A stretch of 64,000 bases of DNA from Lateolabrax maculatus (GCA_031216445.1 CM062210.1:16317501-16381500); one strand, 5' to 3'. Positions 25,101 through 38,508 are shown, counted from the stretch's first letter. Translations and numbers: made by a program. Notes: generated by a model from the sequence alone, not told the origin.

Positions 25101-25589
25101 ATTAACTGTGGGGTGTTGGCAGAATTATGATTTGTGTATGCAACAGTGGTAAACTAATTAAAATATAAACTGGGCTGAGTTGTTTTTCTGTTGTATGTTC
25201 CAACCATGACTTGAAAACAAACAACAATAAAATGGGTTCAGTGAACCTTGGAGCGTCTGTCTTTGTGTGTGTCTTTGTATGTGTATCGTCATCCTGTTGG
25301 TGTGAACCCAAAAAGGCCCATCTCTTCCCTTTTTAAAATTCATATCAAAAGTGCATCTCTAACAGACTGGTGCTTAAGTTCTACTGGATTCTATCTCCAG
25401 CAAACACAACGGAACGTAATTAGCAATAAGTAAGACCACAAGGGGTCTTGCCATTGGATGGGTTAATACCAAAAGACAGAATTTTCTTTACTTAGAGAAA
25501 CCTTTTGCACCTTTCTTGTGGTTAAAAAGAAGATTGATGCCATGTATACTGGAGCACGGACTTTCTGAAGCTTCTGCGGGTTGACTGTA

Positions 25590-25935
25590 GTGTTAAAACG
25601 ATTACTCGATGAATTCATTAGTTGATCGATAGAAAATAATCTGCAACAATTTTGATCTATTAGTAGTTGGTACTATTAGTAGTACTATTGGTCATTTTTC
25701 AGGCAAAAATACCAAAAATATACTTGTTGAAGCATTGAAATTGTAAGGATTTGCTTCCTTTATACATCCAATGTAATAGTAAACTGAATATATATTGGAT
25801 TTGGACTGTTGGTTGGACAAAACAAGACTTCTCACTTTGGCTTCAGGAAACTGTGTCTGAAGCTGTTTTCTGACATTTTATAGACCAAACGATTAATCAA
25901 GAAAATAATTGTCAGGTTAATGGATAATCAAAATC
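25590..25935 (+). repeat. Interspersed repeat family B, copy 1
   Basis: Starts AAAACGATTACTCGATGAATTCATTAGTTGATCGATAG in pieces, has GGCAAAAATACCAAAAATA, GTAATAGTAAACTGAATAT, TTTGGACTGTTGGTTGGACA, and ends AGACCAAACGATTAATC...TTAATGGATAATCAAAAT. Both ends carry inverted GATTAATC/TCGAT-type motifs, which suggests a non-autonomous DNA transposon. Other copies, all in the same orientation, are at 40920-41217 and 45940-46140. Confidence 0.75.
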
Positions 25936-28900
25936 ATCTTTAGAATCTGTCCTGGTTGACTGGCATCTTCAAAGTGACGACAAGACACCACCTCCCCATT
26001 CGTTATGCGGGTGTGGAGCAACAGAAAGGTAAAGACAGAGTTGCTTACTCCTCTTCAGTTGGTGCTCGCTTTTCATGCTGTGAGTCAGATTTGCACATGC
26101 AATTTGTGCCAAATCATATGCAGGGAAAAATAAAACAGACAGTTTTCACCACATATCTATAGATATTTATAGTGTGTTTTCAAAGTGAAATTAAGAGTCA
26201 TATACTGTGGGCCATATTCTAAATGCCGGCAATCAGCATGATTAATTTGTAAGAAAGTGATGAAAACAGTTCAGGGTGTTTTCTATAATTACTGACTGAG
26301 AATTTTTGTTCAAATGTCATCTGGAACTAAGTGAAGCAGGGTTTTTCATCATTTTAGCTCCTTTTCTCTCATCTTTACCTCCACAGCAGGTCTGCCTCTG
26401 TGTTTGCAGAACCAAAAGCCCTCTTTACCCATCTAAAAGAAGAGACTGGAGCTTGGCAGAGGGACAAAACAGTATCCCCTCATGGTGAAGTGGATGTGAG
26501 TGATCAGAGTCCTAACCACCACCACCACAGTGACCTGGTTTATGGAAATCACCTCTCCACTGAGCAGACGCCTCCAGCTCATCATAGGGGAATTTTCCAG
26601 AGGCTCTTAAAGGCCAACAGTAATATCAGCAGAGGAGCAGGAGGGGAGGGATGTCGTCACCTTCACTGTTTGTCTGGTCTGGTGTCTGTTCAAAAACACT
26701 AAAGGATGCTTATGGTTTTGGATTGCAAGTGGATCTGGAGAGCAATACTGAATAACACCATTACTGGCATGATGATGGTGGATTATTGTCATTTAAAGTG
26801 CTGCTGTCTAAAATGACATGATTGGGCCCTGAGCCCTGGAGTGGGGCAACCCCGAGGCTACGGCAGGTTGTTACTCTTTTTGTTCCGCTCAGTGTCGACA
26901 TCAGTAGGACACGGGTGGGCAAGCATTTCCTAGAGGGCGGGTGGGAACGCATTATTTTGATAGTGACCCCTCCTTTTCGCTCAAATGACAAAACGTCCGA
27001 TTTTTCTGCTGCAGTGTATTCTTCAGCCAAGCATGGGAGGCCGCATTCACAGCCACCGAGTGTTAATAATGTGCCAAACAATTATGTCACAGTCTTTGGC
27101 CTCCCATGTGAGAAAGTTAGCCCTCCCTCCCCTGCTGTGTTACAGTATGCAAATGGGAAAAAGGCTAAAGTCTGAGAACTAGATCTTATGGAGCAGGGCC
27201 AGGCTACTGTTCTGAAGCAAAGTGAATGGCATCTGTAAGCTTTTAGGGGTGGGGTGGGGTGGGTTGGGGGGGAATGTGAATTAGAGCAGTAATCCATGGG
27301 AAACCATTTAGGAATAAAGGGGCAACCTTTTGTTGTTGTTGTTATTGGGGGGCTGGAAGGTGCTGGTTGACACCCATAAAGAAGTGATGTTTTTAAATTT
27401 CTCAGCCACAGAATGTAACCCATGTCAGCTATGGTGTTTTTCACTTTGTGTATTTGTGTGTACTGGCCCTCAAAATAGCTCACTGGGAATACATAATGAG
27501 AACCACAGTGAAATCTGTTGGGTGACAAAAACTAGAATCATCTCAAGAACTTGCAACCGCAGGTTTACTGTGGGAAATGTACTCTTTGGCAGTTGAGATT
27601 TCCTGTTTCCTTTGGCGAGAACACTTGTTAAAAACACAAAAGTGCGACAAGGAAAAAAAGCCTGGAACCAGTATGATTTTTTGAAGAAACAGAGTTGATG
27701 AGATTGCCCAAATGTGTATCATTGATTTTTTTTCTTCCTTTCCCACCAACAACCTTCATCTTTCTGCCATAAATTACTGGCATTATGTACGTTGCACCAA
27801 CAAAGGCTTGTGGGAGATTGTAAAAATTGCGGTGAGGTCAAAGCGTCCTCCGTGCTCTATAAATTATGCGTTGGGTGCATGTTTAATCACATGAAGCACA
27901 ACGCTGGCGAACAAACCCTGGCTTGACCTTCTCATAATTAAAATGCAAAGTAACCTGTTGCCTGTCTGCCGCAGTGATTGGACGTGACGTGGTGCAGTCT
28001 GTCAGCCTGGCTGCCTTAGTTACACGCTTCTACCAACCCTCAGACACACACAGCTGGTTTATCACTGTGCTTTCAGAGTTGTTTCCTATCTGAGGAGGTT
28101 TAGATGTTATTTGATCACCATGTACCGTATGAAAGGAGGCAATCTTTAATCAAAAAAGGTAAAGAAAGTCAAGAATATTCTGTTAACATAAAATGAAGAA
28201 GGAGCTGCACTTAATTGTGGAAGCTTACTCCTCACTAACAAGAAAAACAAATTCCATCTATAAAAATAGCTTGTCGTTGTGGTTTTAAAGCCTCCTTTCT
28301 TCAAAATGTCAAAACGTAAGGATAAATAGCTTTGGTGTCAGCCTGATGACAAAACACAAAAGCACGAAAATCACCAAAAGTGGAGATGTGAAGACTCCAC
28401 ATAACCGCAGCATCATGTTTGTTCCTATGTTGGGCTTTTTTCCAAGCCGAGTGTAGTACTAAAAGGCTACTCGCTTCCCAGAAAGCAGCTACCATTAGCC
28501 TCAATGTCGATCCAGGGTTATGAAACCTTTTAACATTCCTAAGTGTCGTCTCAGAAGCATTATGCATCAGCATGCGAGAGAGGCCGTCCGCAGCCCAAGT
28601 CATTTATATTTTACTACAGGACCCCTTGACCCAAAGAATAATCTGGCAAAACAAAACAATCACTTTAATAATTGGAGGACAGATGTCTTTTTCCACAGGG
28701 AGCTACAATTAATCTTTGAAATATGCAAGATAACATGTCAACTGAAAATAGAAAGTGCATGCCCTTTCTCCCTGTTCACTGATTCTGTCTTTTTTATTTT
28801 TTTCTCCCCAATGTTGCTGTGAAGACAATTTGCATATGAGCAGAGAGTAAGTGTAATAAACACAGATAATTCACACACTGTATTAGGAGTTTAGGCTTTC

Positions 28901-29399
28901 CAAATGTAATTTAACCACATCTCAGCTTATTTTGACCACATTCACTTCACATACTGTCACACTGTTTAGCATGTACATCAGCACCAGCAGCAAAGTCTTT
29001 ATCTCCCCTCTTCCTCGTCACATGCTACAGTATTTCCTACATGCTCTTCACTTTTACAGTCGATAATTAATTAGTGTGACCAAAAATTAATTAGGGTCTA
29101 GTCCAAAGAATACTGGTGTGCATTGCAAAATTAATTCCTGAGATGGAGGTGGAGAGAGGAGGATTAATATTCTGCCCGAGTGTTCGTTTGTGGCCTTAGC
29201 TTTTAATGGGAGATGATGAAGTGAAATGTAAATATCAAACACATAAAACCTGATGATTGACATAACATGGCGACATTTACATACTTGCGATGAAAAGAAA
29301 GCACACAATCATTGAACAAAGTAAATTCTTGTGCAGCCTAGGATTGCAAGACATGTACCAGATTACCCAATGGGTAATTAATTGCATTTCTAATGTAAC
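25936..29399. other. No gene recognised
   Basis: Mixed intergenic DNA. Frames such as 26822-27175 plus, 27082-27528 minus and 28301-28603 minus have no family signature. A GGGGT/GGGTT-rich tract lies at 27246-27272 and a TTG-repeat near 27330-27345. Confidence 0.3.
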
Positions 29400-29740
29400 T
29401 TGCACAGGTGATCCCAGGGAACATCATGGTATTTTGCCAGCTCAAGACTGTACTGAGCTCAATGTTAACCCCAGCGTGGCAGAATGCTCACAATGACACC
29501 ACTAACATCTTCAACATCTGAGTTAAGCGTGTCAGCATGCTTACATTTGCTTATTAACGCTATACACAAGTGCAGCTGAGGCTGGGGGGAATTCCTGTGC
29601 AAACTTCCATGGCAATCCATCCAAAGTGGTGGACCGTCACACCAGCATTGCCATGCATAGTCATGCTCCTGGTATGGCTGAAAACTTTACTGAGTCCATA
29701 GACATGCAGATCATGTGAATTTAAAACTCTAAATCGCCTG
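29400..29740 (-). repeat. Interspersed repeat family A, inverted and degraded copy
   Basis: The plus strand reads AATGCTCACAATGACACCACTAACAT (29482-29507), which is the reverse complement of the family A segment AACATTGTCATTGTGAGC with changes. Further on, AACTTCCATGGCAATCCATCC (29606-29626) is the reverse complement of GGATGGATTGCCATGAAA-type sequence. Confidence 0.6.
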
Positions 29741-31700
29741 CCCAAGTGAATATATTTGCATGTATGTGTTACTCCTGTGAGAGACTAGGAAGCTGTCTCC
29801 TGCTTTGCGCTTCATGCTCCAGCCTTCTGCAACCTGCACATGGTAAATGTGTGTTTTTTCTAAAGGCTAGGAAAACTGTTATACTTGACTACTTAGTAGA
29901 TTTCTAAGACAGACGAAGTATACATGTCTGGTCTCAAAAGCCAAATGTAATAGAGCTTTTATGCAGTTACCTCTTCCACAATAATTGCGATTTGAGCATT
30001 ACATTACAGAAAGTTTGAAGTGAGAATATTCACAAAGTGTGAAATTAAAATACATCTTGTCATGAGGCTATGGCCATCTCTCTGCTGCTTGCTTTCTTCT
30101 TCTCTCTGCCAGGCATAACACACAGTCAGGAGGCAGTTGTCATGGTGATTAATGCAAATGCACGCTGTTAACCTGTAGAAGAAAGAAGAGGACTTTTCAA
30201 AGCATCTCAGACCTTGACTTCAACTAATAAGTGTCTCAGCTCACTACGTATACTTTATAATGGCAGTAGAAATTGAAAATCATACCAGCCTTTATAAAGC
30301 TCGACATCTCCCTGCACAGATTGTGGATCAGCTGCGTGGTTTGAGGAAAACAATCTGTATGCGGGGAGTCAAACAGTGGGCTGAAAAAAAGAGCCTTTCA
30401 GAAGTAAGACATGACAATGCAGTTATTTTGGTCAACGTGCTGACGCTGACACGAAGCAACATAGCAACACATTGTTTCCATCGACAGCCAGTGCCATGAG
30501 AGTACCATAACAACTGGGATCAGTGTACATAAACTGGCTAAGCATTGCATCTATAGTTCTGAAAGCAATGTGACCTATCAAGAATGCCTTAATGAGAGTG
30601 AGAAAGGGCAGGGACAAAAACATCATTACACCGGGGACCATTATATGGGAATGTGCACTAGCCCGTCCTCACCTCTGCTTGACCGTTCGACCCCTGGCTC
30701 CACAGGCTAACAGTGTATTTTGGTCCATCCTCCTGAGTACACTGCTGCTGTCTGCTGCGCTGACACAAGCCAGAGACTCGGAGAGCGAATCTAATTACGG
30801 AGACAATTATGATTGTGACCCAGTTCGACCCGGATTTGTATTCAAATGGACTCATTTACCTTGAGCTTTGGAGATACATCTTCTGAGGACTGAGTGTGAA
30901 CCCAGAGACTCCTCTGCCACTCAGTCTTTGAGTCTCTCTATCACAGCGTCACATGAGTGCTTGCCACCGAACACATACTCCCACACTGTGCACAACTATC
31001 ACTTATGCACATGCTTATTTGTCAGCTGAGTGCATCATGGTTTTCCTTTTTTATTAACTCATTTGAACTAATTCATATAATCTAACCAAAAGGTCTCTCT
31101 AAAGGCTGGGTGATAATTCAATATTATAATTTATCAACTGTCAGCAGAATCATGTTGTGATGATATGATCTTATTATGTTATGATTCTACCAGAAAATAT
31201 ATTTATAAGTCAAAATCTAATCCTTCCACCGAGAACTGATACTTATGAAGTCACCCTTGCTACTTTGCATAGCAATCAGATGTGTTTGCTGGTTCACCGT
31301 GATTTCTGCTACAAGGTCATGCTCAGTGACATCAGCTGGCGGAGGTTTCCTCGTAACCCCCCGCTGGCTGCTACAATGTGTCACCCCCAAATCTCCCCCG
31401 GAGCTGTTGCTTCTTTCGGGGCGAGTCGGGCTGAGGATTGCATCTCAGTTTCCAGCAGTAGCAGTCATTAATCCGTGTTGAAAGACAAAAAGAGCTGCAG
31501 CTCTTCACACATATTTCTGGAGCTTAAACACAAAACAAAACAGAAAAAAAAAAACAACATCTAATCTGGCACACTTTGTTGTGTGCAATGTTCTTAGATC
31601 CTCTCTCATTTCTTCTGCTAATTGCAACATGGTAATTAGGTGTAGAATCTAATTTACTATGGGGCTTCGTTTAAGGAAATATGCATTATTTAAGGGGGAA
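29741..31700. other. No gene recognised
   Basis: Mixed DNA. The part 31300-31460 is GC-richer, with pyrimidine-rich and CTGGCGGAGG...CCCCGCTGGCTG motifs, but no supported exon. Confidence 0.3.
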
Positions 31701-31704
31701 TCTA

Positions 31705-31888
31705 AGGAGGAGGAGGAGGAGGAGGAGTAATATTAAGATAGCAGGATAACAATAGTACTGATGTTACGCATATTTTTTAGGATAGCAGTGACAGTGAGAA
31801 TTGAAATGGGAATGACAGAGTAGTAGAGGCAGATAGCATCGATGATGATGATGGTGATGATGATGGGGATGGTGATGATGGTGATTAT
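31705..31888. repeat. GGA and GAT trinucleotide repeats
   Basis: (GGA)n at 31705-31727 and imperfect (GAT)n at about 31841-31888. The His-rich minus-strand open frame here is translated from the GAT repeat. Confidence 0.9.
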
Positions 31889-32195
31889 GGCCCAGTAGTG
31901 GCGACTGCGGCTGTGGTGCTGGCAAGCCAGGGACATAAAGGAGGGTCATTGACCTCTGATTTCAGTCCTATTTCCCCCACAAGCCAAGTCCTAATAGACT
32001 CCATTAACAGAAAGAGAGGGGGGGGAGAGAGGGAGAGAAAGCCCTGACGCTGGAGCTTTGAGAGTAAAGTCTGCATATGTGATGACTTGCAGTCTGGCTG
32101 GCTGAATGAACCAGGCTCAGAGCTTGATAACCTCCTCTTTCCTTATTATTTCCCCTCATTTAACTCACTGTGTGCCTCCATCACAGTCCATTTTC

Positions 32196-32196
<1 letters not shown>

Positions 32197-32241
<45 letters not shown>

Positions 32242-32245
32242 GTGT
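32197..32245. repeat. TG microsatellite
   Basis: Nearly pure (TG)n of about 49 bases with one C interruption. Confidence 0.95.
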
Positions 32246-32799
32246 ACATGGAGACTGTGTGTGCGAGGCAATCTCTCACTCCTGCAGCACGTCTGTTATT
32301 TCACAGCAATTTTGGATAATGATTTATTTTACTATCCACAATTGGAAGGCCTTCCGCTTGAAAGGGAATGATAAAATAGTAATCCCTTTGCAATTATGTA
32401 GTGAGAGATAGTCACATTCATTCATTGAGATTCACTGATACAACTGACGTGGACACATGGCAGCTTTGAAATGATTTTGAATAACATGCTCATTCTTCTT
32501 CAGTGTGCCCAGCTCAGTATATCAAAATGAAAATAGACATGGCTTTAATACACTGTACATGCTGTAAATACTGAAATTATTTCTCAGTACGTGTAAAGAA
32601 TAACAGTAATACCGCTGTTGAGATTAGTACCAGACAAATAGGATCTCTTACGGCCTCTATCATTTCAGTTGATATTAGATGGTGCGTTTTCCTCTCCAAA
32701 TTTGCATTTAATCAAATTACCACAAGCCTTTGAAGCCATTTGGAGTCTGGGACCTAGACTGGGGCAGTTGCCTGGTAGTTAATTCAGCTTTGCTGTCAG

Positions 32800-34306
32800 C
32801 AGTGGAAGAAGTACCCAGAGCTTTTACTTAAAGTAAGTAAAAGTAGAGATACCACAATTTACTCAAGGGATCTTGCAATCGTAAAAGTACAGTATTGGCA
32901 GTAAAATAAAAGTGTCAAAAGGAACGCCCTCTACAGAATAACAGCCCCTGTGACTGATATATTATTATATATGACATAATTACATAATGATGCAGTAATT
33001 TACAGTTGTAGCTGCTAAAGGTGGAGCCAGTATTAACTACTTAGTGTAGTATTAAATAGTTAAGTCCAGTGGTTCCCAAGCTACAAGTCGTGCCCCTCCA
33101 GAGTGAGTGTGAATTCAAATTAGACCGGATTACATGCATGCATAATTCCCTGTGAATCTCTCTTGTTTAGGTAGGTAATCTGAATCCTGCAAAGGAGTAG
33201 CGGATCCCACCATTACCAATAAAAACGAGTAAACAGACAGTTGATTTCTGATTGTAAATACATTGATTTAAGGTATCAAAAGGATATCAAAAGTACTCAG
33301 TTTTTGCCTCATGACTAATAACATATAACTATATATGACTGGTGCATCAGTGCATCAATAGCATTTTACTGTTGTAGCTGGTGGAGCTGTACAGTTCAGT
33401 AGTTTAGTCTTGGGACTAGGCCCCGTCCAAAGAGCCACCACATAAATCTGGGGGGTATTGAGATGATTAATAGTAGAGGAAAGAAGAAATTCTGCTACAC
33501 AAATCAGTAATTTTTTTTTCAACATTTTTCTAACATTTGCTTTTCCTGAAATAGTGGATTGTTTTTCAGCCTGGCATCGCCTGACTAATTCGCAAATTGT
33601 ATTAGTCTGGAACCTCTCAGTTCATTTTCAATTTCCAAGGGGAGTTATCAGTGGGCGGAGACAACCAATCAGAGCAATGAAACACCTTCCTGTTGGACGG
33701 TACGTCCTGTCAGTAGTACAACAAACACATATTTCTTATCAACATAAAGTCTAAGTGCAGTTGTTTGTTCTTATTTTAGAGAAGATTTACCATCCAGTCC
33801 ATTTAATACTGCCGCTTTAGCTGGCCAGGAAACATGGCAACCATCCTATTTTCAAAGATACCTGAACGGCGCTTGTCTCTGTCAGTCATCGTATTAAACC
33901 CGCCTCATACTAGATAAACGCTTGTGATTGGTTTGCCCGATTAAACGGCAAGGAAATCAGTTTGAATGGGAGAGGGGTCAAACATATCTGTCAGAGCAAA
34001 TGAAACATGAGCTCGCAGATTCGTCTGGTTCCCAGGCTAGGTAATTTTACATCTTTGGGTCTCAAAGAGCAATTTTCTATTTAAATAGAACTAAAGTTAG
34101 TAGTATCTTAGAAGCTTGGCATATGTTTTTTGTCTCTAATGTAAAACCCTGATCTGAAAAATAACTAGTAGCTGTTAAATATAGTGGAGTAAACAGTACT
34201 TTACAACAACAGAAGTAGCATAATAGAACTACTCAAGTACAAGCTCCTCTAAATTGTGTCTAAGCGCTGTACTTTAGTAAATGCATTTAGTTACTTCTCC
34301 CCATTA
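32800..34306. mobile_element. Interspersed element family C with nested insertion
   Basis: Left end CAGTGGAAGAAGTACCCAGAG followed by TTTTACTTAAAGTAAGTAAAAGTA; right end GTACTTTAGTAAATGCATTTAGTTACTTCTCCCC. These are inverted, related ends built on the ACTTAAGTA motif, as in a common fish non-autonomous DNA element that I remember. The element is expanded to about 1.5 kb by a family E insertion (33565-34045). A second copy is at 51766-52611. Confidence 0.6.
33565..34045. mobile_element. MITE-like element family E, nested in family C
   Basis: Left end CAGCCTGGCATCGCCTGAC at about 33569; right end GATTCGTCTGGTTCCCAGGCTA at about 34019-34040, whose reverse complement TAGCCTGGGAACCAGACGAATC resembles the left end. 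About 480 bases, no protein-coding content. The internal GTTATCAGTGGGCGGAGAC and ACAACCAATCAGAGC are strings I recall from percomorph repeats. Confidence 0.55.
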
Positions 34307-35676
34307 CATGTACTCCTGACAAAGCCTTTAACAAATTATTACATTGTCATGGGATACAGCCCTAGATCTCATGCACTCCCCTGAGACATCAAGAGAAAAC
34401 GTGTGACATCTAAAAGTGATGAATTGTTTCCCATAATCCTTTGGGTTTCAGACAGTGTCACAATATCAATGTGGGAAAAGCATGTGGAGGATGTGCAGTC
34501 TGGATACATCAAAGCAAATATGCGATCTTCGCGCCACATTTACGAGAAACTTTATCCATGATGGTCCACTTCACAGGGGGATGTTCCACTTGTGTCGCAA
34601 GGATGCGAGTCAGCTGCATGGAAATTAAATGCAACATGTGCCCGACTCCTTCGGGAGGTTAAAAGCAAGAATGTGAACCTCCGGGATTTTTTCTACGTGC
34701 AGGTCAAGTGAGCACTTTGGACTGTGAACGCTTCTTTGCTGGTTGTGTTGCTCTTTAGCCATGCATTATGCATCATAGGTAGATTTGAAGTTGAGAAAAA
34801 TCAAGTGGGCCAGCAGTTTTGAGAGATCAAGGAGCTGCATGCTTTTGAGGCCAAAACAACACTCTTTTGCCACTCCAAAGCTGGGAGGTTCTCCAAAGCG
34901 AGCTTAATTACCAACTGCAGGCATAGCTTCATTTATAAACCACAGAGCTTTTACTGGAAATCAGAGGCGCTAATAAGTTGCCTGCCCCTTCTAGGTCATC
35001 ACCATGAGCAGGGGAGCAGAGAAGAAGAAGGCTGTCGTCGTTTTATCTTATTTTCTTGTTAGTTTGTAACTTAAACCAGGCTCTTTGGTTTATCCACTGC
35101 TGTTTTGTATCATTATCTGTGTCAAGTAGAGTAATTATCTAACAAATGTATAAAAGTGGCTCTCTAATTAAATGCCATGGGCTGTAAGAGATGGAGATAA
35201 ATTATTTATACTGCTTTGATGAGAGCTAGCTAGCTCTAAGGAGAGAGCAGTCAGTCGCTCTTAGAATTGGAAACCACTGCAGTGAGATTTTACGGAAACT
35301 TTTTTCTAGGGGGCGTTTGGGGGGGAATTAAGGCTAAAAGTGAGCGTTTGCCACTGGGAGCGAGGTGTGTCAGGTTTCTCTGTTTGGCAACCAGTTTCTC
35401 CAAAGATATAATTTGCTCATTGGAGAGAGATATTTTCATGCTGGTATTTACACGGCAGGAAGAGGTGAGGCCGTTTATGGCTTCTAGCAGCAGCAGGTAC
35501 AGCTGTTTAACAGCGTGTTTGGAAAACATTCGTGGTTCTAATGCATTTTTCAAGTGACAAATTCAAAATGTCAGATACGTACCCCTGGTGCTCACACCCT
35601 GACCCTAATCTCATTTTGTCCATATTACTGAAATGCAGCCATTTATCCTCAACAAGCTGCAAACCTCAGGAGGGCC
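34307..35676. other. No gene recognised
   Basis: Mixed DNA. The part 34690-35030 is repeat-poor. An A-run begins at 35677. Confidence 0.3.
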
Positions 35677-35701
35677 AAAAAAAAAAAAAAAAAAAAAAAA
35701 A
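35677..35701 (+). repeat. 25-base A homopolymer
   Basis: Uninterrupted A-run just beyond the far limit considered for the klf6 3' UTR. Confidence 0.95.
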
Positions 35702-35933
35702 GCTTTCACAATAATGAAGCATAACTGAGGAGAATCAACAAATGAGACAAAGGAAGCAAGCCAAAGTCAGATAAGAATTTCTTATTATTCCAATAAAAAA
35801 TACATTCATACAGAAATATAACAATTTTGCAAAACAATTTCAAATAAAAATTTCATAAAGCATAAACATAACAATTTTACAAAAGTTGTTTTTTTTTCCT
35901 TTTTATACAAAGATTCAGTTGAGAACAAAGAGC

Positions 35934-35959
35934 TGTGTGTGTGTGTGTGTGTGTGTGTG
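35934..35959. repeat. GT microsatellite
   Basis: Pure (GT)n of about 26 bases. It would lie inside the klf6 3' UTR if the long isoform exists. Confidence 0.95.
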
Positions 35960-36859
35960 ACAGAAGAGTTGGGGTAGTGGGATGAAAAGATGATGAAAAG
36001 TGTAAAAGATGCGAGCAAACATAGGGCTTAATCAAGGCTCAATTACCACTTGAACAGTATTGGCTGCCGTTTTCACAGAATGGATCTTCCTTTCCTTTGC
36101 CTACAAAAGGCACTGCCAGCACTCCCAAATGTATTGCAGCAAGCAGTTTCAACTCATCAGTTTGTACTCATCCCGTCTCTTTCGCCCGCTGATCTGAAAT
36201 CCATAAGTCGTAGCAACTTGCTGCAACATCGAATTCCTACAGCAAGGTCGCTGATCTGAGGTGGGCGGAACAGATCACTTAAAACAGTAATAAGAATCAT
36301 CCCTATGATTATTACGGTCCCTTCCTTTTTTCCAGTATCCGTCTCCCTCCACCTCCAATGAAAATCTAACTAACACAGATTTCACCTGTCATGGGCAAAT
36401 TTCCATGTGCACCATCAACGCCTGATCTTTATCAGGCTCCCCCCCCTCCCCCCGTCCCCCTCCCTCGCTCCTGTGGTTTTCATAATACTGTTGCAGCTTG
36501 GCTGAAACAACGCTCCCCAGACAGGTCAATAACCAACCTACACAGTCAGCAGTCTGTGACAGATTCCATGCCAACAAAGCCTTTAGCAATTCATTACTGA
36601 GAGGCAGTACAAGGCGAGGCCTGTCCGACTGCAGCCTGTTAATTACAATAAATCTTTAGCGTTTTCTTCAGTCCCACTTGCAGAGGGATGGAGGGACAGA
36701 GGGGGGGACAGGGAGGAGAGGTTGGTGTCGGTGATGGTGGGGAGGGATACAGGGAAAAGGAGCAGCACTGTGTGAACTACACATTTAAAAAAAAACCTTT
36801 TTGTTTACCTACTCTGTTTTTTTTGTACCTTAGAGCTGTGTGTGATGGACTCGAGTACA

Positions 36860-38456
36860 TACTACACAGTAGTTAACGCCTTTAATAAATGAATTTAAGT
36901 GCTCTAAACATACAGCGTTCATCTTCTCTACATGTTCTGACTTCATTGAGTGTGATATACATCAACAAAACTGGTGCTCGGATTCAAAAACAATAACAAA
37001 AAAGCAAGCGACTGAGTAGAGGTACTTTTCGGAACCTTTCCGTTTTAACGACACAATTAACCGTCGGGAGTAGATGCGGACAACTATCATTAAACACAAA
37101 GAGGTGCGAGTTAATTTGTAATTGAGCCTTGATCAAGCTTGTCAAACCACCCATACGACAAATGTGACTCCCCGGGGGAGCTAAACCACCACTACCACAG
37201 GGCTGAGTCACTTGCATAAGGCACCATTAAGGTCAACAGTGCATTATTAGATAGAAAAAGAAAGTACAAAAATCAAAATTACTCCTCAAGGCATAGGATG
37301 AATGAGAAAATTAGTAAGCAGTGGTGAAATCTCCAGCCAGATGAGAAACCAGAATGAAGGAAACGGATGAAGTTGAAAAATAAGAGGAAATCATCAAGGC
37401 TTTATGTACAATATTGTAACATTTAACCGTTCGCACTTTAGCTGCACTTTTATTGAAACTATTTGCAGTCCTGATTACAGTGGAAACATGAAATGAACAA
37501 ACCCTAGAACCATGCAACACCTGTCTATGATACTGAAGTTATAGTATAGTTGTGTTATACCTCTAAGCACACAGCTTATACAATTGGACTACAAATGAGC
37601 TTTGTAGCTTGTAAAAAAATAATAAACCAGGCTACATAACACATTGCACATTTAGTAGCTGCACCAAAAACACCAAAAAAAGCTCCTGTCATACAGTGAC
37701 CAGGGGGGAGTTTTGGTCCCTGGGTCACTGACCAGAAGGGGGACTCGTCCACCTTCTCTCTCCGGTCAAACCCAAGGCCTCAAAAGCTTTGGAGATCCCC
37801 CCCCGGTCCGGGTGGCAGACAGACGAGCAGGAACTTCCATCCCGCCCCTTCCTCACACTGCCACCGGGGGAAACACAAATGGAAGGTTTCCCCCACCAGA
37901 AACCCATTCAGTCCACAGCAACATTGGTACCAGCCCCGCACCATCTATCCATCCATCTCTTCTCCCGAAAAATCTTCTTCTGTCTTTCCAGGGGGCCAGT
38001 CAGCCAATCTCAGACATTCACAGTGCACACATGCTTACCTCAGACAGTTTTGTAAAGTACCAGTGTATCTGCTGTCCGGGAGATGTCCCCAAAACATCAT
38101 GCACCATACATACAGATCATTCACTCTTTTTGTTTGTGTGTCTTTTTTTCTTTTTTTTTCGTCTTTTTTTTGTGTGTGTGTTGTAAGTCCTTCTCAATCA
38201 AAAAGATTTCTTCCCCATCCATGATTTTGTCCTCTCGCTGCAGACAACCTTCAGAGCGCCCTTCTCCAAAGAGAGGTCCCGGAGGCACTGGGTTTCAGTA
38301 TGGTGCAAAACGGCATGCTTTGGCTGGAACACACTCCCGCCACTCTGCTCTGGGACAGTTCAACCAAGAGACTGGTCGGGAGACGGCATTTGTATTTTTT
38401 TTTTTCTTCTAAAACTTTCCCCTTCACGGCGTTGCTTGGTTGGTGCTTGCCCTGCT
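36860..38456 (-). other. klf6: klf6 3' UTR (minimum estimate; may extend to about 35765)
   Basis: Non-coding sequence directly downstream of the TAG. On the minus strand there is an AATAAA at 37454-37449 and an ATTAAA at 36886-36881 within an AU-rich CATTTATTAAA context, followed by GT-rich sequence typical of poly(A) sites. A Pumilio-type UGUACAUA lies at 37410-37403. Sequence of UTR-like, A/T-rich texture continues to about 35765 (minus strand ...TTATTGGAATAATAAG), so a longer isoform is likely. The end cannot be fixed without transcripts. Confidence 0.45.
37403..37410 (-). promoter_or_regulatory. Pumilio-type element in klf6 3' UTR
   Basis: Minus strand reads TGTACATA, matching the Pumilio consensus UGUANAUA. 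It lies just past the AATAAA at 37454-37449, so only a transcript using a more distal poly(A) site would carry it. Short motifs like this also occur by chance. Confidence 0.3.
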
Positions 38457-38508
38457 CTAGATGTGCCTCTTCATGTGAAGAGCCAGATGGTCAGACCTGG
38501 AGAAACAT
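38457..38508 (-). CDS. klf6: klf6 coding exon 4 (end of finger 3)
   Basis: Acceptor ...GTCCCCAG, then one base completing Arg270, then CFSRSDHLALHMKRHI and TAG (38459-38457). It supplies the two zinc-binding histidines of finger 3. The last residue is Ile; as I remember them, mammalian KLF6 ends in Leu and KLF7 in Ile, a conservative difference. The exon is too short to appear as a stand-alone open frame on this strand. Confidence 0.93.
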
